A DNA stretch of 38,129 bases. Origin: Haliea sp. Its GTDB lineage: Bacteria; Pseudomonadota; Gammaproteobacteria; Pseudomonadales; Halieaceae. A program made the translations under genes and the position numbers. The notes under the pieces were generated by a model. The model had not been told where the DNA came from. It searched no databases and was given only the letters and a program-made list of their open reading frames with translations. Location of the stretch: contig PKCY01000174.1 in assembly GCA_002862985.1 (NCBI GenBank), positions 1 through 38,129 on the forward strand. Direction: 5' to 3'. Shown in pieces: positions 25,378 to 33,521 of the stretch. Position 1 is the stretch's first letter, and each line of letters begins with the position of its first letter.

Positions 25378-26868
25378 ATGACCGTACGCACCCGTGTTGC
25401 GCCATCTCCGACTGGCGATCCCCACGTGGGCACTGCCTACATCGCCCTGTTCAATTACTGTTTTGCGCGCGCCCACGGGGGCCAGTTTTTGTTGCGCATC
25501 GAAGATACCGACCAGGCGCGCAGCACCCCTGAATCCGAGCAGGCGATAGTCGACTCCTTGCGCTGGCTGGGCCTGGAGTGGGATGAGGGTCCGGATGTTG
25601 GTGGTGAGCACGGGCCCTATCGACAGAGTGAGCGTATGGACCTATACGCGGAGTATGCGCAGCAACTCGTCCAAGAGGGTAAGGCCTTTATTTGCTACCG
25701 CACTTCGCAGGAGTTGAATGACTTGCGCGAGTCACGGCGCGCAGCGGGGAACAGTACTGCACTCAAGCCATCGGATCTTAAGTTAGACCCGGTAGAGGTT
25801 GAAAAACGCCGCGAGGCTGGTGATGCGTATGTGATTCGGATGATGGTGCCGGAGGAGGAGGGCACCTGTACCATTGCGGATATGTTGCGTGGCACCATTG
25901 AGTTGGACTGGAGTCTGGTGGACGCGCAGATATTATTGAAATCTGACGGCATGCCCACCTATCATTTGGCCAATGTGGTGGACGATCACCTGATGGGGAT
26001 TTCTCACGTCCTGCGCGGTGAAGAGTGGATCAACTCTGCTCCAAAGCACAAATTATTGTACGAGTACTTCGGTTGGGAAATGCCGCAGTTGTGCCATTTG
26101 CCCCTGCTGCGCAACCCGGACAAGTCTAAACTTAGCAAGCGCAAGAACCCCACCAGTATTTTATATTACCAGCGCATGGGCTATCTTCCTGAAGCATTAC
26201 TTAACTATCTGGGTCGCATGGGTTGGTCTATGCCAGATGAACGTGAGAAATTTTCGCTTGTGGATATGTTGGAGCAGTTCGATATTCAGCGCGTCTCTCT
26301 CGGGGGGCCTATTTTCGACGTGGAGAAGCTTAGCTGGCTCAACGGCATGTGGATTCGCGAGAATCTCGACGAAGCTCAGTTGGCACAGCGGCTGCTGGAG
26401 TGGGCTTACAACCGGGAAAATCTCATGAAGGTTCTGCCCCATGCGCAGAAGCGCATGGAAAAGCTCAGTGATTTTGCCCCCCTGGCGAGCTTTTTGGTAG
26501 CGGGAACTCTGCCGCTGGATGAATCCAGTTTCGCCGCGGTGAAAGGTGAGCGTGAGGATGTTGTGAGGGGCCTGCAGTTTGCCTTGTGGCGCCTCGAAGG
26601 CCAGCAACAATGGAATCGCGACGCAATTTGGAGCGATCTTAAGGGGCTGGCTGATACCTGTGGCGTCAAGGTTAAGGACTTTCTGGCGCCACTGTTCATT
26701 GCGATCGCCGGTACCAGCGCCTCATTTTCGGTGGTGGATTCAATGGAGCTGTTGGGGTCGGATATGAGCCGCGCGCGAATTCGCCACGCGATTGAGGTAT
26801 TGGGTGGCGTGTCCAAGAAGTCGCTCAAGAAGATTGAGAAAGAATACCAGCAATTGAGTCAGGACTAG
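25378..26868 (+). CDS. gltX: Glutamyl-tRNA synthetase
   Basis: This 496-aa class I aminoacyl-tRNA synthetase charges tRNA-Glu. The HIGH-type motif is in [15 protein letters not shown] (residues 7-21). The KMSKS-type motif is [17 protein letters not shown] and the anticodon-binding C-terminal half are present. The start at 25378 is chosen because [12 protein letters not shown] is the canonical N-terminus; the track adds 11 residues. It is followed after 3 nt by a GST-like gene, so the two share an operon. Confidence 0.96.
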   Translation: MTVRTRVAPSPTGDPHVGTAYIALFNYCFARAHGGQFLLRIEDTDQARSTPESEQAIVDSLRWLGLEWDEGPDVGGEHGPYRQSERMDLYAEYAQQLVQEGKAFICYRTSQELNDLRESRRAAGNSTALKPSDLKLDPVEVEKRREAGDAYVIRMMVPEEEGTCTIADMLRGTIELDWSLVDAQILLKSDGMPTYHLANVVDDHLMGISHVLRGEEWINSAPKHKLLYEYFGWEMPQLCHLPLLRNPDKSKLSKRKNPTSILYYQRMGYLPEALLNYLGRMGWSMPDEREKFSLVDMLEQFDIQRVSLGGPIFDVEKLSWLNGMWIRENLDEAQLAQRLLEWAYNRENLMKVLPHAQKRMEKLSDFAPLASFLVAGTLPLDESSFAAVKGEREDVVRGLQFALWRLEGQQQWNRDAIWSDLKGLADTCGVKVKDFLAPLFIAIAGTSASFSVVDSMELLGSDMSRARIRHAIEVLGGVSKKSLKKIEKEYQQLSQD

Positions 26869-26871
26869 GTT

Positions 26872-27639
26872 ATGGCGGGAAATATCGCAACATCAATGGT
26901 AGCGACATTACTCCGGGCAGCTAACGGCATTCAGAGCATACCGGCAGCGGTGAAACCGGAGCAGACTCTACAGCTGTACGACATAGAGAATTGCCCCTAT
27001 TGCCGTCTGGTGCGCGAAGCCTTAACCGAGCTCGATCTTGATGCAGAAATTCATCCTTGCCCTAAATCCGGGCAGCGCTTTCGTCCGCAGTTGGTGGAAC
27101 GCGGCGGCAAGGCGCAGTTTCCTTATTTGGTAGACTCAAACACAGGTGTTGAGCTGTATGAATCTCTGGATATTATCGCCTATCTATTCGAAACCTACGG
27201 CCAACGGGAAGTGCCCTTCAAATGGAAGGCGGGGAGACTGCAAACTCTGGGCTCCATGCTGGCCAGTGCACCAAGGGTGAGCCGAGGGATGCTAGCGCAC
27301 CCCGGCGACGCACCGCAGTATCTGCTCGAGTTGTACAGTTTTGAGTCCAGTCCCTATGCACGACCGGTGCGTGAGCTGCTGTGTGAGATGGAAATTCCCT
27401 ACATCGTGCGCAACTGCGGCCGAACGCAACTGCAGGAGTGGATTTTACCGCCTATGAGAGAGACGCTGAAGATTCAGCCGGACAGTGATCTGCAGAACCG
27501 TCAGCAACTGCAGCGTGCGGAGGGCAGGGTGTCTATCCCCTACCTATATGACCCCAATACGGACCAGGGCTTATTCGAATCTGCGGATATCCTCGAATAT
27601 TTGCGCGAAACATACGGGCAACTGGCGCGCGAATATTAG
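26872..27639 (+). CDS. Tandem glutaredoxin/GST N-terminal domain protein
   Basis: This 255-aa protein is made of two thioredoxin-fold GST_N-type domains. Domain 1 (about 32-115) has a glutaredoxin-like CPYC at 41-44 and the cis-Pro motif QFPYLVD. Domain 2 (about 150-255) has SPYA at 160-163 and SIPYLYDPNT, so its redox cysteines are lost. Each ends in a similar helix (ESLDIIAYLFETYG, ESADILEYLRETYG), showing internal duplication. A glutathione-dependent redox or transferase role is likely, but the substrate is unknown. It follows gltX by 3 nt and overlaps the end of the slyD-like pseudogene on the other strand by 4 nt. Confidence 0.85.
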   Translation: MAGNIATSMVATLLRAANGIQSIPAAVKPEQTLQLYDIENCPYCRLVREALTELDLDAEIHPCPKSGQRFRPQLVERGGKAQFPYLVDSNTGVELYESLDIIAYLFETYGQREVPFKWKAGRLQTLGSMLASAPRVSRGMLAHPGDAPQYLLELYSFESSPYARPVRELLCEMEIPYIVRNCGRTQLQEWILPPMRETLKIQPDSDLQNRQQLQRAEGRVSIPYLYDPNTDQGLFESADILEYLRETYGQLAREY

Positions 27640-28115
27640 TGGTGGCCTCCCGCGCCATGTGCGTGTCCATGCGCTATTTCTTCTGCGCTGGCGTCTCTTA
27701 GCTCGATGACTTCAATATTGAAAACCAGGATCTGACCGGCCAGTGGGTGGTTGGTGTCGATGTCGACGGTGTGTCTACCCGCTTTGGTTACAGTGACCGC
27801 ACGCATCCCTTCTTTGGTATTTAGTTGCACTACGTCGCCTAGCTGAAGTTTACCCTTGAACACCAGGTGTTTTATGGGAAGGCGCTGCGCCTGGTCAGGG
27901 TTGCGTAAGCCTTACGCTTCCTCGGGACTCAGCGTTACGCTGAAAATATCGCCAGTGCCTTTGCCACTCATCGCCGTTTCCAGTCCGCGGATTATGTTGT
28001 TGGCACCGTACAAATAGGCGCTAGGCTCCGACGTGCGCGAAGTCTCCAATTCTGTTCCCGACTCATCGTGTAGGGTGTAATGAAAAGTGACTACGGTTTT
28101 TGGTCCAATTTGCAG
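27636..28115 (-). pseudogene. slyD: slyD-like FKBP prolyl isomerase, inactivated
   Basis: Two same-frame pieces join across one stop codon. The front encodes TVVTFHYTLHDESGTELETS to VTLSPEEA. Then TAA at 27912-27914 replaces the Tyr codon of the conserved PEEAYGLRNP, and the frame goes on as GLRNPDQAQRLPIKHLVFKG to DTNHPLAGQILVFNIEV and the metal-binding tail HGHAHGAGGHH. The expected start codon (before QIGPKTVV) reads CTG at 28113-28115, correctly spaced behind AGAGGAAA, suggesting ATG was also lost. SlyD is a prolyl isomerase and metallochaperone. Two separate lesions favour a pseudogene over a sequencing error. The track start at 28160 is unlikely. Confidence 0.88.
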
Positions 28116-28291
28116 AAGCGGTTTCCTCTCTATGGCAGCGCAGAAAGTAAGGTTTTGCACGTAAAAGTCCTAGTGATTCCGTCCCTTGGGAATGCATGTA
28201 GCGGTTCAAGCCAATACACCCACCGCATTGCCGCCTGTGCCTCAATACGCCACTATGTGCCTCGAATTTTATTGGGCGTTGGGAGTAATGC

Positions 28292-28933
28292 ATGTCGGAT
28301 GAGAGCGCAGAGCGGGAAAATAATGGTTTGTCCGAGGCGGTGAATCGAGATGTCAGTCAGCTGATCAATCACCTGCGCTGCAGCGATGCCCCGGATGAGG
28401 TATTGGCCAAGGCCACCGAGCACATCCAGCAGGCACTGAGTACGCTCAAGCCGTGGCTGCAAGAGGGGGAGGGGTGGTCGACTATTTCAATCGGTGGCGA
28501 CGTACCGGGGTTTCCCTGGCAGGAAGATGATCTCACCGCTGTCATGCCCTACAGCCCTGTCAGTGGCAAGAGGAATCCCGTTGCGCCACCTATGCGTCTC
28601 TGGAAAGCGGGTGAGAGCGAAGTGAAAGGAGAGGTAATATTTTCGCCGACCTATGCTGGCCCGCCGGATAGTGTGCACGGCGGCATTATCGCCGCTGTCT
28701 TTGACGAAATTCTGGCAATGGCCAACGTGATCTCTGGTACTGCTGGTTTTACCGGGACGTTAACGATTAAGTATCGCAGAAAAACGCCACTGAATACGCC
28801 GATCGAGTTGTGGGGCAAGAACATTCGTCAGGACGGACGCAAGCAGCTATGTCACGGAGAGATGCGCGTGAACGGCGAGGTAACTGCCAGCGCTGAGGGC
28901 CTGTTTATTTGTGCTGCGGAGCTCAATGAGTAG
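28292..28933 (+). CDS. PaaI-type hotdog thioesterase
   Basis: This is a 213-aa protein with a helical N-terminal extension (about 1-70) and a hotdog thioesterase domain. The PaaI motif is PPDSVHGGIIAAVFDEILAM, followed by TGTLTIKYRRKTPLNTPIEL. Such enzymes hydrolyse acyl-CoA or aryl-CoA esters. GGGAG precedes the ATG. It is divergent from the slyD remnant. The substrate cannot be inferred from context. Confidence 0.85.
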   Translation: MSDESAERENNGLSEAVNRDVSQLINHLRCSDAPDEVLAKATEHIQQALSTLKPWLQEGEGWSTISIGGDVPGFPWQEDDLTAVMPYSPVSGKRNPVAPPMRLWKAGESEVKGEVIFSPTYAGPPDSVHGGIIAAVFDEILAMANVISGTAGFTGTLTIKYRRKTPLNTPIELWGKNIRQDGRKQLCHGEMRVNGEVTASAEGLFICAAELNE

Positions 28934-28966
28934 TCGACACTCTGGCGTACGGGTTGTTTCAATAAA

Positions 28967-29347
28967 TTAGCGCGGGGATAGCCTCAGCGCGACTGCAGCC
29001 AGCAAAGCCGTGAGCAATTCGAAAACCATGGCACCGTGGGTATAGGTACCAACGGACTCTGTACCCGTTAGTGTTGAGTAGAGGCGAGCCAGGGCAAGGC
29101 CACCTACAAGCAGCACAATTGCCATCAATGCCGGTCGATAGAGGTCTTTTCGCAATGCACCGAGTAAGCAGAATATGCCGAAGCCGGTCTGCAAACCACC
29201 GTACATAGCGCCCATTTCAGCAAATGCATCCCCTGAATTTATCGTTAGCCCGGCATAGTCCGCAGGAACTGCCGGTGAGAAAAGACATACTAATCCGTAG
29301 GACATGAAGATAATGGCAGAAATCCAAAGAAGCAATTTTCCTAACAC
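28967..29347 (-). CDS. DUF4345-like four-helix membrane protein
   Basis: This is about 126 aa with four hydrophobic segments (LLLWISAIIFMSYGLVCLFS, GLQTGFGIFCLLGAL, ALMAIVLLVGGLALARL, MVFELLTALLAAVALRL). The glycine-rich MGAMYGGLQTGFG and GLALARL motifs are typical of the DUF4345 family, whose function is unknown. GTG at 29347 with GGAG five bases upstream is the likely start; the track ATG at 29443 adds a charged, non-membrane stretch. Convergent with the thioesterase gene. Confidence 0.75.
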   Translation of the reverse strand: MLGKLLLWISAIIFMSYGLVCLFSPAVPADYAGLTINSGDAFAEMGAMYGGLQTGFGIFCLLGALRKDLYRPALMAIVLLVGGLALARLYSTLTGTESVGTYTHGAMVFELLTALLAAVALRLSPR

Positions 29348-29495
29348 GAGTACTCCAAGCTGGGGACAAGTTTCAACAGGCGTTAGCTTATCACAGCCTG
29401 CGTCAACATCGCGAAGCGCGAATTTCGTGTTCTGCCGATGCACGGGCAGGGTTCGAGTGAGGAGCCCGGGGTCGGGAGCTGTAGCTTAGCGTCAG

Positions 29496-29524
29496 GTTGA
29501 CAGTGGCAGCCGCTATCACTAGAA
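29496..29524 (+). promoter_or_regulatory. Sigma70 promoter of the tRNA-Ala gene
   Basis: TTGACA, exactly 17 bp, then TAGAAT, followed by a GC-rich discriminator (GCGCGGC) as in growth-rate-controlled stable-RNA promoters. The 5' leader before the tRNA would be about 60 nt. Confidence 0.78.
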
Positions 29525-29593
29525 TGCGCGGCTCCTTAGTGATCTTTTTTTGGACGAAAAGTTCATTTTGATCAATTAGTTAGGATGATTTTT

Positions 29594-29669
29594 GGGGCAT
29601 TAGCTCAGCTGGGAGAGCGCGACGCTGGCAGCGTCGAGGTCAACGGTTCGATCCCGTTATGCTCCACCA
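29594..29669 (+). tRNA. tRNA-Ala (anticodon GGC)
   Basis: This is a 76-nt cloverleaf: acceptor GGGGCAT pairs with ATGCTCC (one G-U), the D-arm is TAGCTCAGCTGGGAGAGC, the anticodon stem is CGACG/CGTCG with loop CTGGCAG (anticodon GGC), the T-arm is AACGGTTCGATCCCGTT, and a genomically encoded ACCA ends it. It reads GCC/GCU codons. tRNA genes are common island boundaries, and the sequence downstream is unusually eroded. Confidence 0.97.
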
Positions 29670-29680
29670 AATAAATCAAA

Positions 29681-29706
29681 GGGTTACAGAGATGTAGCCC
29701 TTTTTT
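29681..29706 (+). terminator. Terminator of tRNA-Ala
   Basis: GGGTTACA, loop GAGA, TGTAGCCC (8-bp stem with one G-U), then six T, 11 bp after the tRNA end. Confidence 0.88.
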
Positions 29707-29819
29707 ATGTCTGGAGAAAATGCAGTGGGGGACTTACGCGGGACTTCATACTGTCGTTTGGGCTTGTTCGATGTTTCGCTAGTATGGGAGCCGGACATGG
29801 GCCGCTTTGGGGCGTGAAT

Positions 29820-30304
29820 TTAACCGTTAGCCGCAAGGCAGGCGGCACGCATTTCCCAGAGGCTGTGCCAGCCATCCTCAAGCGCTTCATAGCCAAGGTC
29901 GATGCAAAACTCTGCTGTGTTGGCTAATGTCGATCTGACCGCATAAGCCGGCTCTCCGTCAAAGCAGTTGGCACTGGTATATCCAATTTTCAGACGTTTT
30001 CCCCCGGCGCCTCCACCAACTCTGCTCGGGGGTAGGGATTGTCGCAGGCGCGATTTTTGGTCGCCGCAGATAACGCCGCGCTGTCGCTGCCATAAGCGAT
30101 GGGAACACTCCCGGCTGCTACAGAGCTGCCGCTGGATCCGTCGACGGTAAATTCCAAGCTCCACGGATTGCGGGCTGCGCCAAATGCATCGTTATCGGAT
30201 TGATCCGGCAGCGCGCGTGGCTTATGCCAATCGGGCTTATTTATGCGGGCGCCGGAATCACTAAGATGTTTTTCCATTTTGTGCGAGCATTTTTGGACGA
30301 CCAC
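29820..30304 (-). pseudogene. Amidase-signature family remnant
   Basis: Two overlapping frames on the minus strand carry pieces of an amidase. The first (from 30304) has SDNDAFGAARNPWSLEFTVD followed by GSSGSSVAAGSVPIAYGSDS, the Gly/Ser-rich signature around the catalytic Ser. The second (ending 29820) has KRLKIGYTSANCFDGEPAYA and FCIDLGYEALEDGW, a later part of the same family. The central and C-terminal parts and the frame between the pieces are lost. The upstream end runs antisense into a membrane-protein remnant, so the true edge of homology is probably near 30230-30260. Confidence 0.75.
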
Positions 30305-30409
30305 CCACCGTCCAACCTGGGTTACTATTTGGCATTCAATCTCCCATGGCTTGTTGCGCCGATAGTGCTGGGATGTCGTGTACTTGTTAATAAGGATTTA
30401 CAGCTATGA
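30200..30409 (+). pseudogene. C-terminal remnant of a small membrane protein
   Basis: The last 55 or so codons read GLIYAGAGITKMFFHFVRAF, then DDHPPSNLGYYLAFNLPWLV and APIVLGCRVL. This looks like the last helices of an EXPERA/emopamil-like integral membrane protein (tentative). The part before about 30230 overlaps the amidase remnant and shows no membrane pattern, so the gene seems truncated by the rearrangement that brought the amidase piece in. Its TGA overlaps the next gene's ATG (ATGA), showing it was once, or still is, translated ahead of it. A short functional membrane peptide cannot be excluded. Confidence 0.5.
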
Positions 30410-31440
30410 CCTATAAAGTGATTCAGTGGACGACCGGCCACGTTGGCCGCGAAGCAGTCAAGGGTATTATGAGGCATCCAGAATTGGAATTGGTGGGTTG
30501 TTACGCTTGGAGTGAGCATAAGGCGGGCAAAGATGTCGGTGAACTTTGCGGCATTGACCCCACCGGCGTTATCGCCACTTCCAATATAAATCAGTTGCTG
30601 GCATTGGAAGCAGATTGTGTTTGCTATATGCCAACATTCCCTGACATTGACGAGGTCGAGCGTATCCTGCGCTCTGGGAAAAACGTGGTTTCCAGCTATT
30701 TCATTAATGCTCGCTCTTGGGGGCCTGAAGTTCAGACTCGCCTGATTCAGGCCGCGGAGCAAAGCGGAGTCAGTTTGTTTGGTTCCGGCATCTTTCCAGG
30801 ATTTGCTAATTTTGTTGCCGCCATGATGGCATCAGCTAGCTATGGCTTTAGCAAAGTACGCTTTTTGGAATCGGTGGATCTTACACACTATGAAGCGATA
30901 GCCAATTATGCCAACCTCGGCTGGGGCCAACCGCCGGAGGAGAAGTGGCGCGCTACTAACGAGAGTGTGCTGGGAACCTATGCTGAGTGCATCGATGTAA
31001 TTGCTGACTTGTTGCACATTCCAATCACAGAGATTCGCTTTGACTATGAGTCAGCGACCGCGGCAGATGATCGTGAATTTCACGGCTACTCGATTCCCGC
31101 CGGCACCATCGCGGGACAAAAGTGCCAGTGGACCGGCATGGTAGGGGAAGAAGCGGTGATTGAATTGGAAGTGGTGTGGAACGCCGGCAAGGGGCTGCAA
31201 CCGGAATGGCCCGTGAGCCATGGCTATACTATGGAAGTTCAAGGAGATCCTGGTGTTCACACGCGCGTAAAGTTCGTACCGTCGAAAAGCCAAATGCAAG
31301 GGGGCCGCCCCGCTGATCTGGCCAACGTCGTGACGGCTATGCCGGTCGTTAATGCTATTTCAGCGGTATGCGAGGCCAGGGCCGGCATCCGAACTTACGC
31401 AGATTTACCGCTGATCAGGGCATACTACACTGCCAAATGA
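30406..31440 (+). CDS. DapB-fold NAD(P)-dependent oxidoreductase
   Basis: This 344-aa protein belongs to the dihydrodipicolinate-reductase-like family of unknown substrate, related to 2,4-diaminopentanoate dehydrogenase. The Rossmann start VIQWTTGHVGREAVKGIMRH binds NAD(P). CYMPTFPDIDEVERILRSGK and SGIFPGFANFVAAMMASA are typical of the group. AAGGA lies nine bases before the ATG, which overlaps the preceding remnant. Paralogues of this family are abundant in sterol- and xenobiotic-degrading actinobacteria and gammaproteobacteria and often sit beside P450 genes, as here. It is not a lysine-biosynthesis DapB (too long, different core). Confidence 0.82.
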   Translation: MTYKVIQWTTGHVGREAVKGIMRHPELELVGCYAWSEHKAGKDVGELCGIDPTGVIATSNINQLLALEADCVCYMPTFPDIDEVERILRSGKNVVSSYFINARSWGPEVQTRLIQAAEQSGVSLFGSGIFPGFANFVAAMMASASYGFSKVRFLESVDLTHYEAIANYANLGWGQPPEEKWRATNESVLGTYAECIDVIADLLHIPITEIRFDYESATAADDREFHGYSIPAGTIAGQKCQWTGMVGEEAVIELEVVWNAGKGLQPEWPVSHGYTMEVQGDPGVHTRVKFVPSKSQMQGGRPADLANVVTAMPVVNAISAVCEARAGIRTYADLPLIRAYYTAK

Positions 31441-31739
31441 CACTGCGAAATCTATCAAAAGTGGACGGTGATATCCGCCAAGACAACCTCGTCTCGATAA
31501 TTTTCTTTGCCACAGACAAACGCGCCCGTGTTGCTAATAGGCGAAGTGGGGTCCCATGTGCCCGGGGGCATGGTAACCGCGAGTATTATCTGACAGGGCT
31601 GCCATACCGGTTACAAAATGGATGCGAAACGTAGGCACAGTTTAAACTATCTACTACCGAATTTTGCAAACAGGTATTACACTACTATCTGAAATCGCTG
31701 CTTGTACCCCATTACAATGAAACTGCCGTGGAGAAAATT
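31441..31739. other. Intergenic gap before the P450 gene
   Basis: About 300 bp without a supported gene. It contains a GC-rich patch (TGCCCGGGGGCA) and an AT-rich stretch nearer the P450. I see no clear terminator or promoter. The ORF at 31368-31634 is a frame shadow. Confidence 0.5.
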
Positions 31740-33008
31740 GTGAGTACTTGCCCCTTCGCCAATCTAATTGACCCTGAAACCTACGCCAATGGAATGCCCT
31801 ATGAAGAGTTGAAACGGATCAGGGATGACGGCCCTGTGCACTATATGGAGGACGATGTGAGGGGAGTGCCCTATTGGCTTATTACCGGTCGCGATGAAAT
31901 TGACTATATTTCAAAAAACCCCAAAATATTTTCCAGTGAAGCTCGAAGTGTCCTTGTGGACGAATGGACTGAGGACGAGATGGTAAGTATTCATCGTAAT
32001 ATGACCATAAACATGGATCCGCCGCGTCATCTCCAGAATCGACGTATAGTGCGAGCCTCTTTTAGTCCGTCTGCGGTAGATTCATACGAAGGAAGTTTTC
32101 GAGCGCATGCAAAGCGTATTATTGATGCCGTAGCAGAACGTGGCGAATGTGAGTTTGTGGAAGAAGTAGCGGCCGAACTACCACTGCTGGCGATCTTGGA
32201 GTTGTGCGGGATCCCACCTGAAGACCGTAAAGATTTTTTCCAGTGGACCAATACGATGATGTTTAGTGAAGACCCGGATATGTCCATCGGCGAGGAGGAA
32301 GCACAAGAGGCCTCGTTACACATTATTGAATACGCAATGAAGCTGGCGGCACAACATAAGGAAAATCCCAAGGACGATATTATCGGCGCACTGCTGAGCG
32401 GCAAAGAAGACGATAAAGGGCTGACGGAAGATGAATTTGTCTGGTTCTTTTTGATGCTGATCGCCGCTGGTAATGAATCCACACGGACCATCACCAGTCA
32501 CGGTATGCGTATGTTGATGCAGCATCCAGATCAACTGCAATACTTAGTCGATAACCCCGACAAGATTCGCGGTGCATGTGAGGAGATGCTGCGCTACAAC
32601 ACTGCGTTTATTCTTATGCGACGCACAGCGCTAGAGGATATTGAGGTAGCGGGCCACCATATCAAAAAAGGGGAAAAGATCATCATGCACTACCACACAG
32701 TAAATCACGATGAAACTGTGTTTGGTGATGATGCAATGGAATTTGATGTGCGGCGTGCAGAGCGAATGCCAGACCTGTACAAAGAACATCGCGCCTTCGG
32801 CGTTGGGCAGCATTTCTGTTTGGGTTCACACCTTGCCCGTTTGGAACTGCTAATTATCATGCAGGAGATTATCCCCCGTCTTCGCAACCCCAAGTTGGCA
32901 GGTTCAATAACTTATACGCGTTCCGCCCTGGTGAACGGCATCAAACGTATGGACATTACGTTTGATCCTGAAGTTAAACCTGGAGAGGACAAACTAGCGG
33001 TGGCGTAA
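31740..33008 (+). CDS. Cytochrome P450, CYP125/CYP142-like
   Basis: This 422-aa soluble bacterial P450 has the oxygen-binding I-helix LIAAGNEST, the ExxR motif in EEMLRYN (with R after NTAFILMRR) and the heme loop FGVGQHFCLGSHLARLEL with the Cys ligand. The I-helix and the N-terminal MDPPRH motif place it near CYP125/142/124-type sterol or terpenoid hydroxylases. The GTG at 31740 has GGAG six bases upstream and is preferred over the GTG at 31728. No ferredoxin or reductase gene is adjacent. The substrate is inferred only. Confidence 0.88.
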   Translation: MSTCPFANLIDPETYANGMPYEELKRIRDDGPVHYMEDDVRGVPYWLITGRDEIDYISKNPKIFSSEARSVLVDEWTEDEMVSIHRNMTINMDPPRHLQNRRIVRASFSPSAVDSYEGSFRAHAKRIIDAVAERGECEFVEEVAAELPLLAILELCGIPPEDRKDFFQWTNTMMFSEDPDMSIGEEEAQEASLHIIEYAMKLAAQHKENPKDDIIGALLSGKEDDKGLTEDEFVWFFLMLIAAGNESTRTITSHGMRMLMQHPDQLQYLVDNPDKIRGACEEMLRYNTAFILMRRTALEDIEVAGHHIKKGEKIIMHYHTVNHDETVFGDDAMEFDVRRAERMPDLYKEHRAFGVGQHFCLGSHLARLELLIIMQEIIPRLRNPKLAGSITYTRSALVNGIKRMDITFDPEVKPGEDKLAVA

Positions 33009-33331
33009 CGAGGCTGACGCCATTGGGTCATTCCATCCGCCGGGCTTTCGCAGCAAACGGAAAAATGGCCATGAAGATGCATTGGGTGATACATCATCGT
33101 CGGATTACTGATCCGAAGCCGCGCGCTCTCTCCGTAACGGATCCGAAGCGGATCCGCTTTGCCGTCAGCCGAAAATAGTTGCAGATGCGATACCGGACTC
33201 CCTGCGTATATTATTCGGAACCGGCCGTAGTCAAAGAGGGTATTATGACGATGGAACTTGGGTTACGGACAGAACTCTGACGTTTTCACCGCAGAGACGA
33301 TATGCAGCACAGAGTCGTCTAAGCTATTCTT

Positions 33332-33373
33332 GGCAAATGGCAAATGGCAAATGGCAAATGGCAAATGGCGAAT
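33332..33373. repeat. Heptamer tandem repeat (GGCAAAT)x5 plus GGCGAAT
   Basis: Five perfect GGCAAAT units followed by one unit with a single change. The period is again 7 bp, as at 853-887, but with a different sequence. It is non-coding and lies between two convergent genes. Confidence 0.92.
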
Positions 33374-33474
33374 AAAGACAACAGCGTTATATTCGATGAA
33401 TTGTTAGATGTACTCGATTTTGTCGTTGCCTTGCTAAGCACCTCAAGTATAGGACAAACAAAGGGGCGATCGTG

Positions 33475-33502
33475 GGCACTGACAAGTTAATGTGTCAGTG
33501 CC
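33475..33502. terminator. Stem-loop downstream of the TSP3-protein gene
   Basis: GGCACTGACA, loop AGTTAATG, TGTCAGTGCC is a perfect 10-bp stem located 20 bp past the end of the minus-strand gene. The tail on the minus strand (CCCCTTTGTTTGT) is only moderately T-rich, so termination is plausible but not textbook. Confidence 0.5.
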
Positions 33503-33521
33503 AGCTGGTAGTGGGGAATGC

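Larger units (their letters stand above)
33009..33521. other. Repeat-rich intergenic region
   Basis: A 513-bp stretch with no supported gene. It holds a perfect 14-bp palindrome (AAGCGGATCCGCTT, 33146-33159) with a repeated GGATCCG, a degenerate TTTCACCGCAGAGACG-type dispersed repeat (33284-33318), a heptamer array (33332-33373) and a stem-loop (33475-33502). These point to an old, unselected or element-prone spacer. Confidence 0.6.

Noticed and set aside
29594-29669. Phage or island attachment site at tRNA-Ala
   Set aside because: I saw no second copy of the tRNA 3' end and no integrase in the window, so it is only a hypothesis in the findings.
33332-33373. CRISPR array
   Set aside because: The repeats are contiguous 7-mers with no spacers.
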